From Methanimicrococcus sp. (GTDB lineage: Archaea; Halobacteriota; Methanosarcinia; Methanosarcinales; Methanosarcinaceae), in NCBI GenBank assembly GCA_009783635.1, contig WRDC01000020.1:1-15482 (forward strand): a stretch of 15,482 nucleotides of DNA. Reading direction: 5' to 3'. Positions within the stretch are counted from its first letter, which is position 1. Every line of letters starts with the position of its first letter. Positions 6,326-14,228 of the stretch are shown here, in pieces. The position numbers were made by a program, and so were the translations under genes. The notes beneath the pieces were generated by a model. That model was given only the letters and a program-made list of their open reading frames with translations. It did not search any database and was not told the DNA's origin.

Positions 6326-7930
6326 TTATTTTTGGCTGTTTTTGCCATTTTTGTCATTTTTTCGATTCTTTTTCATCCCTTTGCTTTTGCGTTTATCCGG
6401 ATTCTCGACAACGCGGCAGACCTTTTTCAACTGTTTGAAATAAGATTTGCCGAATTCATTCAGCCGCTTTCCTTTAATAAAAGTAAACTCGGCGCCGGGG
6501 TTTGTCAGAACCAACTCGACCGTATTTGAAAGCGCGGTTTTTAAAGACAGCGCCGATGTCCTGTTTTGGATTTCCGCGTTAAACGGATAATTTTCGTCCA
6601 GCTCCGAAGGAAAAGCGCCAAACGGCGGCTTGAAATAAAGAACGTGATCAAAGTCGGCGTCCTTTAACCCGCTTTTATTGTAAAAAGGAGGGCGGATCAG
6701 CACTTTGCCCGACAGGGAAAAACGATTCAGCCTCAGAGCATACCGATAAACTTCGGGTCTTTTTGCGGACTTTTCACTGCATTCAAAGAGTGTTGATTTG
6801 ACGGCCGGATCGCACTCTTCCAGCCAAGGAGCGTGGTCGTACAATGCCGACAGCGCGCTGACCATTTGCGGGTGCGAGTGGCAGCGCAGTTCCGCTAATT
6901 CCAACAGTTTGCCGTCATGGATCGCCTGTTTTATCCGGCGGATTTCTTCAAATGTCACGTACAGATTGTGGCGGGCCAGCAGCTCTTCTTTATTGGCGGC
7001 TTTTATCATGCTTTCCGCCGTATGCGCGTTACAAACCGGACAGGAGCAGGGCAGGTATTTGAGGCGGCTCAGCTGGTATGTGCCGTTGACCGTGATGTAG
7101 CGTCCGCCGCGGGCATACAATGCGTAAGCGGCCGAATCGAACAGGTCACAGCCGAGAGCGACCGCCAGCGCAAACATCATCGGATGGCCGGCGCCGAACA
7201 AATGAACGGGAACGGTCGGGTCTAAATTTTTCTTAGCGGCAGCGATCACATTCACCAAATCTTCATACCGGTAGGCTTCCATCAGCGGCACAACCGCGCC
7301 GATCGGGCAGATATCAAAATTAAGTCCCGAAACAAAACCGGCGCTTTCATGCCTTAAATCCAAATGAGTCGACCCCTGAATCGGACCGGCGATCAGCATA
7401 TCATCGCCGCGCTGCTTATCCGAACCGTTCGCCGCATTCTCGCGGGCCTGCAGGCGGCGCTCTTCCACCAGACGGCGGGCCTCCGCCAGTCTCTCATTCG
7501 TTATTTTCAAGTCACTCAGGGCCTGGTCATATGAAACGTCGGGAGCTGTGGGGATATCCAGCGGAACCCCGATGTCGGTTCCGATTGCCTGTTCAAAGGC
7601 AATGATTTCATGATTCTGTACGCTCACTTCGCCGTAAACGGAAAGCTGAAACGAACCGGAATCGGTCATGATGGGGCCGTCAAAGCCGATTAAACTGTGG
7701 AGGCCGTCTTTGACCGCTTTTTCTCGAAGCTCCGGCTTGCTGTAAATAATATAAGAATTCGTAATGAGAATTTCGGCGCCGAAATCCCGCATTTCGGCGG
7801 GGTCAATGACTCTCAGATTCGGGTTAATAACCGGCATCACGGTCGGCGTTTCAACGATACCGTGGGGTGTTTTGAGTCTGCCGATTCTTCCGGCGGCGTC
7901 TTTTTCAATAATTTCAAAAATTTTAGACAT
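6326..7930 (-). CDS. tgtA: Archaeosine tRNA-guanine transglycosylase
   Basis: Exchanges guanine 15 of archaeal tRNAs for preQ0, the first tRNA-bound step to archaeosine. The 534-residue product shows MTDSGSFQ (D90 as the general catalytic aspartate), AGPIQGSTHLDLR (181-193), and LFDSAAYALYA, whose D265 matches the nucleophile. CSCPVC (C295, C297, C300) with H321 forms the zinc site. The ATG at 7930 is preferred over the TTG at 7948 because a GAGG element sits six bases upstream. After residue about 500 a typical full-length archaeal enzyme would continue into a PUA domain. None is visible; instead the protein ends in a lysine- and asparagine-rich tail. In some archaea the tail domains are supplied by a separate ArcS protein, which is not seen here. 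It follows fen1 by 34 bases, so the two are probably co-transcribed. Confidence 0.93.
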   Translation of the reverse strand: MSKIFEIIEKDAAGRIGRLKTPHGIVETPTVMPVINPNLRVIDPAEMRDFGAEILITNSYIIYSKPELREKAVKDGLHSLIGFDGPIMTDSGSFQLSVYGEVSVQNHEIIAFEQAIGTDIGVPLDIPTAPDVSYDQALSDLKITNERLAEARRLVEERRLQARENAANGSDKQRGDDMLIAGPIQGSTHLDLRHESAGFVSGLNFDICPIGAVVPLMEAYRYEDLVNVIAAAKKNLDPTVPVHLFGAGHPMMFALAVALGCDLFDSAAYALYARGGRYITVNGTYQLSRLKYLPCSCPVCNAHTAESMIKAANKEELLARHNLYVTFEEIRRIKQAIHDGKLLELAELRCHSHPQMVSALSALYDHAPWLEECDPAVKSTLFECSEKSAKRPEVYRYALRLNRFSLSGKVLIRPPFYNKSGLKDADFDHVLYFKPPFGAFPSELDENYPFNAEIQNRTSALSLKTALSNTVELVLTNPGAEFTFIKGKRLNEFGKSYFKQLKKVCRVVENPDKRKSKGMKKNRKNDKNGKNSQK

Positions 7931-7964
7931 CTTTTTCCTCTGAATCAATCATCCGTAATCAACA

Positions 7965-8993
7965 TCAAAACCATTGATCTAATGTCGGCTGCTTTGTTTT
8001 TGTTTCAAACGCCGCATTGATTTTTTCCCACGCCGAAATGATGCGCGATTCCGAAAAATCACGCTTGCCGCACAGGAATTCAATCATTTTTTCTTTATCG
8101 GGACGCTCCCACTTTAATGTATAATCCGATGTCGTCGGCGGGTGATTAAAGAATTCTTTCGCCGCCGCGTACCGCTCGATTTGGCTGTCCTGTCCTTTGG
8201 ACTTGAGGACCGCTTCGAAGCTGCCGTATTCTTTGATCAGTTTGAGAGCGGTTTTGGCGCCGACCCGGTCAATACCTTTATTGAAGTCGGTCCCGATGCA
8301 AAGCGCAATATCGGTGAACTGGTCGCGTGTCACGCCGAGACGGTTTAAATTCTTCTCTAAAATCACTTTTTCCGGCAGCACGTCAATGTAAACATTTTTG
8401 CCGGCCACTTTTCGCTTCCCCGAAACCGTCAAATTCCGGATGACGGTTTTGGCGCCGAAAACGAAAGCATCGTAATCCTGAGATGAAACGTAATCCACGT
8501 CCCCTTTTTCCGCCATGAACGAAGCCTGAGCTTCTCCCTCGGACGGCGCGACAACCACGGGAATGCCCATCATATTCAAAAGCATTTTGGATTCGTCGAT
8601 GATTTGAGGGTCGATTTTCACGGCGGCTTGCGAATATTTTAAAATCTCGGCCATATCGCCGCGCTCCAGAGCCGATATCCATTTTTCATGCGCTTCATCT
8701 CGGATTTCGCGGCGTTTTTCAATCGTTTCCGCTTTCAGTTCCGGCGGTATTCCGTCAAATACAAAAACGGGTTTGATGCCTTCCTCAATAAAACCGGCCG
8801 TCCGGTAAAGAACGCCGGAGAGGTGGGAAGTGACATTGCCGTTCATATCCGACAGCGGTTTACCGTCCCGGCCGCGAATGGTTGTAATAAATTGATAAAT
8901 AACATTGTAAGCATCAAAAGCAATGATCTTTCCTTTGAGTTCGCCTTCCGAGAGTTCCTCCCGCTCCAGCAAATCTCCGATGGCCACGCCCAT
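7965..8993 (-). CDS. fen: Flap endonuclease 1 (FEN-1)
   Basis: Structure-specific 5' nuclease that trims flaps during Okazaki fragment maturation and repair. The 342-residue product has the N region MGVAIGDLL...FDAYNVIYQF (D27), VFDGIPPELK (D80), the I-region PSEGEAQ (E152, E154), SQDYD (D173, D175) and IGTDFN (D236) followed by the helix-hairpin-helix segment VGAKTALKLI. All metal ligands are present. The last eight residues, QPTLDQWF, are a PIP box for binding the PCNA clamp. The start at 8993 is chosen because the family begins MGV with a processed or buried N-terminus; an in-frame start at 9101 would add 36 non-homologous residues. A GGAG element lies about ten bases upstream of 8993. tgtA follows directly. 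Confidence 0.95.
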   Translation of the reverse strand: MGVAIGDLLEREELSEGELKGKIIAFDAYNVIYQFITTIRGRDGKPLSDMNGNVTSHLSGVLYRTAGFIEEGIKPVFVFDGIPPELKAETIEKRREIRDEAHEKWISALERGDMAEILKYSQAAVKIDPQIIDESKMLLNMMGIPVVVAPSEGEAQASFMAEKGDVDYVSSQDYDAFVFGAKTVIRNLTVSGKRKVAGKNVYIDVLPEKVILEKNLNRLGVTRDQFTDIALCIGTDFNKGIDRVGAKTALKLIKEYGSFEAVLKSKGQDSQIERYAAAKEFFNHPPTTSDYTLKWERPDKEKMIEFLCGKRDFSESRIISAWEKINAAFETKTKQPTLDQWF

Positions 8994-9067
8994 AAAATTC
9001 CGTCTCCCGAATCTTTCCGATAATGATTTTGAGTAAAACCTTTTTTTCCGAATAAAAGTATCCCACT

Positions 9068-9077
9068 CTATAAAAAA
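9068..9077 (-). promoter_or_regulatory. Possible TATA box for fen1-tgtA
   Basis: On the minus strand this reads TTTTTTATAG, about 75-85 bases upstream of the fen1 ATG at 8993. It would place transcription start near 9045 and leave a leader of about 50 bases. AT-rich surroundings make the call tentative. Confidence 0.35.
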
Positions 9078-9190
9078 CAACGGTATTGGAGATATTTTCA
9101 TAAATGAAACAGCGGTCTTGTTTATTTCATTAAAATGACCGGCCTCTTTTGAAAATCAAAAAAACGAGGCAAAAAACAAAAAATTGAAAA

Positions 9191-9304
9191 TTGAGAAACG
9201 AAAAACGAAAAATCGAATAATTGAGAAACGAAAAACGAAAAATCGAATAATTGAGAAACGAAAAACGGTAAATCGAATAAATTGAGAAACGAAAAACGAA
9301 AAAC
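9191..9304. repeat. 30-bp tandem repeat, about 3.7 copies
   Basis: Units starting TTGAGAAACGAAAAACGAAA and ending AATCGAATAA lie at 9191, 9221 and 9251. The third has GGTA in place of GAAA, and a fourth partial copy starts at 9282 after an extra A. Each unit itself contains near-repeats of GAAAAAC. Open frames on the minus strand here encode only a ten-residue phenylalanine/serine-rich echo of the repeat and are not genes. It lies between the DUF356-like gene and fen1. Confidence 0.95.
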
Positions 9305-9329
9305 AAAAATCAATGAATAGATTTTTTTG

Positions 9330-9398
9330 AAAAACCAAAGACACCGCTCATGAGATGCGTCTTGGTGTTCGAATAAAAAAGATTTGAAGAGAAAAAAA
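9330..9398 (-). terminator. Terminator region after the DUF356-like gene
   Basis: Reading the minus strand from the stop at 9434, there are T-tracts at 9398-9392 and 9380-9375. A hairpin follows, with CCAAGAC (9365-9359) pairing with GTCTTTGG (9342-9335, one bulged T), then TTTTTC. Archaeal termination favours T-tracts, so either part could act. Confidence 0.5.
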
Positions 9399-9433
9399 TC
9401 TGATTAAAATCGGAATGAACACACACACAATAA

Positions 9434-9808
9434 TTATTCTGCTTTTTTCTCTTTCGGAACGGTTGTAAATTTCCGGTCGAAGTCCGGAAAATTATCATAG
9501 TTCGACATCAGCTCTTCGTAGATTTTGTCATGGCGCGGGCTGATAATTATAATGTGCGCGGGCGGGTGAATTTTTTTCAGGTTACTGATTGCCGCGCCCG
9601 GGGGCGTTTCTAAGCGGACGAGAGAAGCTGAACAGCATTCATTTTTCAATGTCACGCTCATAACGCTTGTCAAAATTTGATCGGCATATTTAGTTGCAAT
9701 ATTTTTCGGATTTTCACTAAACTGCATATGGCCGTATGTTTCCAAGTCATGTAATGCAATTTTTACTTTGTCGGGTTCATCTGCTCGAATTAAAGCGAAA
9801 GATTTCAT
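9434..9808 (-). CDS. DUF356-like small archaeal protein
   Basis: A 124-residue soluble protein resembling the small DUF356 family found in methanogens; function unknown. Features recalled as family-like are the N-terminal strand FALIRADEPDKVKIALHDLE followed by YGHMQF, an ADQIL helix, and the segment IHPPAHIIIISPRHD at about residues 80-94. Two adjacent cysteines (Cys-Cys) occur near residue 58. The tail is basic (VPKEKKAE). The ATG is preceded by a GGTGG Shine-Dalgarno sequence a few bases upstream, which supports expression. It stands alone, flanked by the long AT-rich gap upstream and a T-rich terminator region plus the 30-bp array downstream. The family match is from memory and would need a profile search. 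Confidence 0.65.
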   Translation of the reverse strand: MKSFALIRADEPDKVKIALHDLETYGHMQFSENPKNIATKYADQILTSVMSVTLKNECCSASLVRLETPPGAAISNLKKIHPPAHIIIISPRHDKIYEELMSNYDNFPDFDRKFTTVPKEKKAE

Positions 9809-10355
9809 TTTTCCACCGTTATCACTGTTTTATAACCACACTGTCGTTTTTTATGTAACACGTTTTTAGTAAGATCTGTTTTTTATTCCCCTTGAAATAT
9901 CTTACTTTTTACATTATATTATCCATTTTATAGTTACCGTTTTGGTTTTTCTTCAAATGGTTTATTTCATTTCATAATTTTCATATCTTATTGATACTTC
10001 TGTTTTCCAATGAAATTTTGTTTTCAAATGAAATATATTACAATTTTAAAAAGCTTTCGATTATATTTTTAACAAAGCTTCTTTTCCCCCATAATCAAAT
10101 GGCGGTCTCATTCAGAAGTCTGCTTTCAATAAGTCTTCCTATATTGAACGAATAAGATGAATAACAATTTAAACTTTTTCGGAAAATGTTCTATGATTTA
10201 TCGTTTTTTTTGAACGAGTTCGCCATATTTTTAACGATTAATCATTAGAATAACATTTATGTTTTGAGAAAAAACTATTCTTCCTTATAAGTATTGCTAT
10301 TAGATATAAATCAGGACATAATTACTCATGACAATTTTTAATTATTTTCCATTAC

Positions 10356-10530
10356 AATTTCAGAATCATTTGTCATAATTTTCAATATATTCCATTCATT
10401 CCGCTGAATTTCCTATAATTTCATTAATTTTCGATAAATTTGTTATATTTCCATAATTTTGATTAATTTTAATTGATTTTGATTAATTTGATTAATTTTG
10501 GTTAATTTTGGTTAATTTTAATTAAATTTG
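10356..10530. other. Helically phased A/T tracts (predicted curved DNA)
   Basis: AATT or AATTTT tracts recur at close to ten-base intervals, with tracts beginning near 10356, 10377, 10407, 10417, 10426, 10437, 10455, 10465, 10475, 10485, 10494, 10504, 10514 and 10525. In 10461-10520 the repeat is almost exact (GATTAATTTT-type decamers). A/T tracts in phase with the helix are known to bend DNA. It lies 130-300 bases upstream of the proA TATA box. Confidence 0.7.
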
Positions 10531-10562
10531 TTTAATTCCCGGTCAATGTTCCATAATAATTT

Positions 10563-10613
10563 TCAATTCATTTTTTCAATTCATTTTTTTCAATTCATTT
10601 TTTCAATTCATTT
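10563..10613. repeat. TCAATTCA tandem repeat, 13/14-bp period
   Basis: TCAATTCA occurs at 10563, 10576, 10590 and 10603, joined by runs of five or six T. The spacing alternates 13, 14 and 13. It lies about 45-95 bases upstream of the proA TATA box. Confidence 0.9.
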
Positions 10614-10656
10614 CTTATACATCAGACGCCAATCTTAAACCCGAAATAACAAAAGG

Positions 10657-10665
10657 TATATTTAA
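10657..10665 (+). promoter_or_regulatory. proA promoter TATA box
   Basis: TATATTTAA, preceded by the purine-rich CGAAATAACAAAAGG that may hold the BRE. Transcription would begin near 10686, leaving a leader of about 42 bases with an AAGGA ribosome site shortly before the ATG at 10729. A GC-rich GGGGCGGG lies just downstream of the box and stands out in this AT-rich region. Confidence 0.55.
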
Positions 10666-10728
10666 CGGGGCGGGTTTTTCCTTATTCATCTTTTATTAAA
10701 TATTCATTCAGGCTTTTAAGGACTTATT

Positions 10729-12072
10729 ATGAAAAATCAAATGCAGGAAAAAGCATCCAACGCAAAGACGGCTTCCGTTTTATTGGCAAACGTTGCAACC
10801 GCTTCCAAGGACCGGGCGCTTTTAGCAATGGCGGACGCTTTGGAAAAAAACAAATCGGTGATTTTAGAGGCGAACAAAAAGGATTTAGAAAAAGCCGCGG
10901 CGATGCTTGAAAATAAAGAGATGTCAACGGCTCTTTACGACCGCCTGAAGCTCAGCGATGCCAAATTCAAAGATATGGTTTCCGGCATTCGGGATGTCGC
11001 CAAATTGGACGACCCTGTCGGCAAAACGCTGTCAACGCTCGTTTTAGATGACGGGCTGACGCTTTACCAAATCTGCTGCCCGATCGGTGTCATCGGTGTC
11101 ATTTTTGAAGCCCGCCCCGATGTTGTTCCTCAGGTGATGTCGCTTTGTTTAAAGAGCGGCAACGCCACAATCTTCAAAGGCGGCAGCGAAGCCGGAAACT
11201 CCAACCGCGCTTTATTTGATGTTCTTATTGAAGCGATCGGCACCGTTTCCGATATTCCCGTCGGCGCTTTTCAGCTGGCGGAAAGCCGCGAAGATGTGGC
11301 CGAAATGCTCAAGATGGACCGGTATATCGACCTCTTAATCCCCCGCGGCTCCAATGAATTTGTCAAATATATTCAGGACAACACCCGTATTTCCGTTCTC
11401 GGTCACACAAGCGGCATTTGTCACGCTTACGTTGCCGAATCCGCGGACCTTCCGACAGCTTACGCGGTCGCTTTGGATTCCAAAATTCAGTACCCTGCCG
11501 CCTGCAACTCTATTGAAACGCTTCTGGTCAATGGCAAAATCGCCGATAAATTCCTGCCCGAAATGTGCCGGATCTATCAGGAAAACGGAGTCGAACTCCG
11601 GTTTGATGAAAAGTCGTATCAAATCGCCGAAAAAACCGGAGGCATCCGTTTAAAGAAAGCGGCCGAGGCCGATTGGGGGACGGAATACAACGACTTGATT
11701 CTCTCAATTAAGATTGTCGGCTCCGTTGACGAAGCGATTGAACACATCAACAAATACGGCTCTCATCATACCGATGTTATTTTATCGGCCGACCAAAAAG
11801 AAACGGACCGGTTTGCCGGACTGGTCGATTCTTCCAGCGTCATGATCAACGCGTCCTCCCGATTCGCAGACGGCTTCCGCTACGGCAAAGGCGCGGAGGT
11901 TGGCATCAGCACCAACAAAATCCATTCCCGCGGACCTGTCGGCATGGAAGGGCTGATGATTTACAAATATATTCTTTCCGGCAGCGGCCATTTGGTGAAG
12001 GATTATGTCGGCGACAAGGCGAAACCCTATATGCACAAAAAAACGCAGGAGAGATACTGCCGCCTGCAGTAA
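10729..12072 (+). CDS. proA: Glutamate-5-semialdehyde dehydrogenase (gamma-glutamyl phosphate reductase)
   Basis: Second enzyme of proline synthesis: reduces gamma-glutamyl phosphate with NADPH to glutamate semialdehyde. The 447-residue length is near the family norm. Marks are PIGVIGVIFEARPDVVPQ (118-135), FKGGSEAGNSN (149-159) for cofactor binding, LIPRGSNEFVK (203-213), the catalytic cysteine C259 in YPAACNSIET, and C-terminal HHTDVIL, SSSVMINASSRFADGFRYG and EVGIST motifs. All expected motifs appear intact. The ATG at 10729 has an AAGGA site and a TATA-type promoter upstream. It leads the proA-proB-proC group, with 22 bases to proB. The complete pathway is uncommon among methanogens outside the Methanosarcina lineage. 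Confidence 0.96.
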   Translation: MKNQMQEKASNAKTASVLLANVATASKDRALLAMADALEKNKSVILEANKKDLEKAAAMLENKEMSTALYDRLKLSDAKFKDMVSGIRDVAKLDDPVGKTLSTLVLDDGLTLYQICCPIGVIGVIFEARPDVVPQVMSLCLKSGNATIFKGGSEAGNSNRALFDVLIEAIGTVSDIPVGAFQLAESREDVAEMLKMDRYIDLLIPRGSNEFVKYIQDNTRISVLGHTSGICHAYVAESADLPTAYAVALDSKIQYPAACNSIETLLVNGKIADKFLPEMCRIYQENGVELRFDEKSYQIAEKTGGIRLKKAAEADWGTEYNDLILSIKIVGSVDEAIEHINKYGSHHTDVILSADQKETDRFAGLVDSSSVMINASSRFADGFRYGKGAEVGISTNKIHSRGPVGMEGLMIYKYILSGSGHLVKDYVGDKAKPYMHKKTQERYCRLQ

Positions 12073-12094
12073 GGAATGAACGGGAAAGCTGAAT

Positions 12095-13243
12095 ATGCAA
12101 AACCAACAAAAGATTATGGATCGGAAAGAACTTTTTGCAAACCTTTCGAGAATTGTCATTAAAGTCGGCACGACATCGATTATGATGAATGAATCCGCCG
12201 TTGACACTGCTTTTTTGGACAAAGTTGCCGAACAGACAGCCGAGCTTATGACAGAGGGCAAAGAAGTGATCATCGTCACCTCCGGCGCGATTGGCGTTGG
12301 TTTGAATATCCTCGGCATTCCGACAAAACCGCGCGAATTCCCGATCCGCCAAGCTGCCGCGGCTGTGGGGCAAGGAGAGCTGATGCGGTATTGGAATGAA
12401 GCCCTCCGAAAATACGGCATCAAGTCGGCGCAGATCCTGCTTTCTTATGATTTTTACTCCGACCGAGTCAAGTATCTGAATTTAAGAAACAGCATCACAA
12501 CCCTCCTCGGTTATGGCGTCGTTCCGATAATCAATGAAAATGACAGTACGTGTACAAACGAAGTCGACGCCATTTTCGGCGACAATGACCGCTTGTCCGC
12601 GATGGTCGCCAGCAAAATTGAAGCGGATTTGCTGATCCTGTTATCCGATATTGACGGCCTTTATGATAAAAATCCGAAGCTTCATCCTGACGCTCAACTG
12701 CTTCCGTTTGTCGAAGAGGTGACGCCGGAAATTGAAAAGTACGGCGGCGACCCGACCAGCACAAAAGGCGTCGGCGGCATGCGGACAAAAATAATCGCGG
12801 CAAAAATCGCCGAAAAATCCGGCTGCCGCATGGTGATTGCAAACAGCCATATCGACCGCGTGATTTCAAAAGTTGTCGGCGGCGAGGACATCGGGACATT
12901 ATTTAACGCCAAAAGCGAAAATATGGAAAATAACAGGAACAGATGGGTCCTCTTTTCCAGACCCGCCGGAACAATTGTTGTTGACCGCGGCGCGATGAAC
13001 GCGCTGATGCGGACAAGCGGATTGCTTCCGAAGGGTATTGTGGCGGTATCCGGCGATTTTGAGCGCGGCGATATCATCTCAATTGAATGCGGCGGCGCGA
13101 TATTCGCAAAAGGCATCACGGATTATGACGCCGGAGAAATTCGACAGATAATGGGCGTCCACACAGACGACATTGAAAAAATTCTCGGCCATAAGAATTA
13201 CGATAATGTTATCCGAAAGGAAAACTTGGCGCTTTTAGATTAA
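12095..13243 (+). CDS. proB: Glutamate 5-kinase with PUA domain
   Basis: First and normally feedback-regulated enzyme of proline synthesis: phosphorylates the gamma-carboxyl of glutamate. The 382-residue protein has an amino-acid kinase domain with IVIKVGTTSI (20-29, K23), TSGAIGVGL (62-70), QAAAAVGQGELM (86-97), NENDSTCTNEVDAIFGDNDRLSA (148-169) and LLSDIDGLY (182-190). GVGGMRTKI (about 226-234) follows. The remainder from about residue 283 fits a PUA domain (VDRGAMNALM, SGLLPKGIVAVSGDFERGD). The kinase-plus-PUA arrangement is the common full-length form. The start ATG at 12095 has only a weak GGGA-type site; an internal ATG at 12116 has none, so the first is kept. It follows proA by 22 bases and precedes proC by 25 bases, consistent with one transcript. 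Confidence 0.96.
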   Translation: MQNQQKIMDRKELFANLSRIVIKVGTTSIMMNESAVDTAFLDKVAEQTAELMTEGKEVIIVTSGAIGVGLNILGIPTKPREFPIRQAAAAVGQGELMRYWNEALRKYGIKSAQILLSYDFYSDRVKYLNLRNSITTLLGYGVVPIINENDSTCTNEVDAIFGDNDRLSAMVASKIEADLLILLSDIDGLYDKNPKLHPDAQLLPFVEEVTPEIEKYGGDPTSTKGVGGMRTKIIAAKIAEKSGCRMVIANSHIDRVISKVVGGEDIGTLFNAKSENMENNRNRWVLFSRPAGTIVVDRGAMNALMRTSGLLPKGIVAVSGDFERGDIISIECGGAIFAKGITDYDAGEIRQIMGVHTDDIEKILGHKNYDNVIRKENLALLD

Positions 13244-13268
13244 CGAAATTATAATCAGAGGGATTCAC

Positions 13269-14081
13269 ATGACATTAAAAGAACAAAAAATAGGGTTTCT
13301 GGGTGCCGGAAAAATGGCATCCGCAATCATTACCGGACTTTTGAAATACGGAATCGCGCCGAAAAACATCTGCGCCGGAGAAGTGTACCCGCCTTCCGCG
13401 GAAGCCGCCCGCCGGGAATTCGGGATTTACGTCACTGATCAGAATGCCGAAGTCGTCAAAAGTTCCGACATCGTAATCATTGCCGTCAAACCGGCAGACA
13501 TCGCGGCTGCTTTATCGGCGGCAGGTCCGACCGACGGCAAGCTGTTTATTTCAATTGCCGCCGGCGTTAAAATCGCCGATTTGGAGAAAATGGCCGGCAG
13601 CGGCTCCCGCGTCATACGTGTCATGCCCAACATCTGCGCCACCGTTCTTCAAAGCGCGACCGGCGTCAGCCAAGGCACAAATGCGACGCACGAAGACGTG
13701 GTTTTGGCCATGGAAATCTTCTCGGCGGTCGGTGCCGCAACGGAGGTTTCGGAAAAACTGCTGGATGCCGTTACCGGCCTTTCCGGCAGCGGTCCCGCTT
13801 ACATTTTCCAAATCATTGAAGCTATGGCGGACGGCGGTGTTTACGCGGGTCTTTCCCGCGACACAGCTTTAAAGCTGGCGGCTCAAACGGTTCTCGGCGC
13901 GGCGGCAATGGTGATCGAAAGTGGTCGCCACCCCGGAGAACTCAAAGACATGGTTTGCTCTCCCGGCGGAACGACCATTGAAGGGATTGCCGTTTTGGAG
14001 CAAAAAGCTGTTCGAGCCGCGTTTATGGATGCCGTTATTGCCAGCGCCGAAAAGTCCGAGCAGCTCGGGAAGAAAAAGTAA
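13269..14081 (+). CDS. proC: Pyrroline-5-carboxylate reductase
   Basis: Last step to proline: NAD(P)H reduction of pyrroline-5-carboxylate. The 270-residue protein has the N-terminal Rossmann motif IGFLGAGKMASAI (8-20), IIAVKPADI (70-78), RVMPNICA (117-124), GLSGSGPAYIF (170-180) and the family signature DMVCSPGGTTIEGI (227-240). Length and motifs are complete. A GAGGG ribosome site lies about six bases upstream of the ATG. The C-terminus runs into an 8-bp AAAAAGTA array, so the last lysines (KKK) and the stop are encoded by repeat sequence. It is followed by a hairpin shared with the convergent MBF1 gene. Confidence 0.96.
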   Translation: MTLKEQKIGFLGAGKMASAIITGLLKYGIAPKNICAGEVYPPSAEAARREFGIYVTDQNAEVVKSSDIVIIAVKPADIAAALSAAGPTDGKLFISIAAGVKIADLEKMAGSGSRVIRVMPNICATVLQSATGVSQGTNATHEDVVLAMEIFSAVGAATEVSEKLLDAVTGLSGSGPAYIFQIIEAMADGGVYAGLSRDTALKLAAQTVLGAAAMVIESGRHPGELKDMVCSPGGTTIEGIAVLEQKAVRAAFMDAVIASAEKSEQLGKKK

Positions 14082-14104
14082 AAAAGTAAAAAAGTAAAAA
14101 AGTA
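14073..14104. repeat. 8-bp tandem repeat at the 3' end of proC
   Basis: AAAAAGTA is repeated four times without mismatch at 14073, 14081, 14089 and 14097. The proC stop codon TAA (14079-14081) spans the first junction. Because GTAA recurs, an expansion would not alter the protein beyond its last residues. Confidence 0.95.
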
Positions 14105-14185
14105 ATAAGCATCAAGCCTCTTGCTGCCCGATGCGTGAGCCGTATTGTGTTTTATGTTTTATGTTTTATATTTTAAGTAACGGAA

Positions 14186-14228
14186 GAAGAGACCTTTTAT
14201 TTCAAAAAAGGGGACTCTTCATTTTTTC
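14186..14228. terminator. Shared hairpin terminator between proC and MBF1
   Basis: GAAGAG (14186-14191) pairs with CTCTTC (14215-14220), and CCTTTT with AAAAAAGG inside it. On the plus strand ATTTTTTC follows, giving a classic stem plus T-run for the proBAC operon. The second arm overlaps the stop codon of the convergent MBF1 gene. It may act for both genes. Confidence 0.6.

Larger units (their letters stand above)
9809..10728. other. Gene-free AT-rich gap of 920 bp
   Basis: No convincing ORF, tRNA or rRNA is seen. The plus strand is strongly T-rich. Contents: TATA-like words upstream of the DUF356-like gene (for example TTATAAAA on the minus strand near 9830); two TTTTC...TGAAAT dyads at 10003-10017 and 10021-10034; an AAGCTTT/AAAGCTT inverted repeat at 10051-10080; phased A/T tracts at about 10356-10530; a TCAATTCA array at 10563-10613; and the proA promoter at 10657. 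The middle (10090-10250) is less biased and shows nothing recognisable. Confidence 0.8.

Noticed and set aside
9142..9170. GCCTC...GAGGC hairpin as a terminator near the 30-bp array
   Set aside because: Neither strand has a T-run directly after the stem; the stretch after it on the plus strand is A-rich, and no plus-strand gene ends here.
9122..9344. Small proteins encoded on the minus strand across the 30-bp array
   Set aside because: The translations are ten-residue Phe/Ser-rich echoes of the repeat with no convincing ribosome site; they are low-complexity artefacts.
9809..10728. Replication origin, given the AT-rich gap near replication genes
   Set aside because: No Orc1/Cdc6 gene and no recognisable origin recognition boxes with paired G-rich elements were seen. 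FEN-1 and RPA genes are not reliable origin markers.
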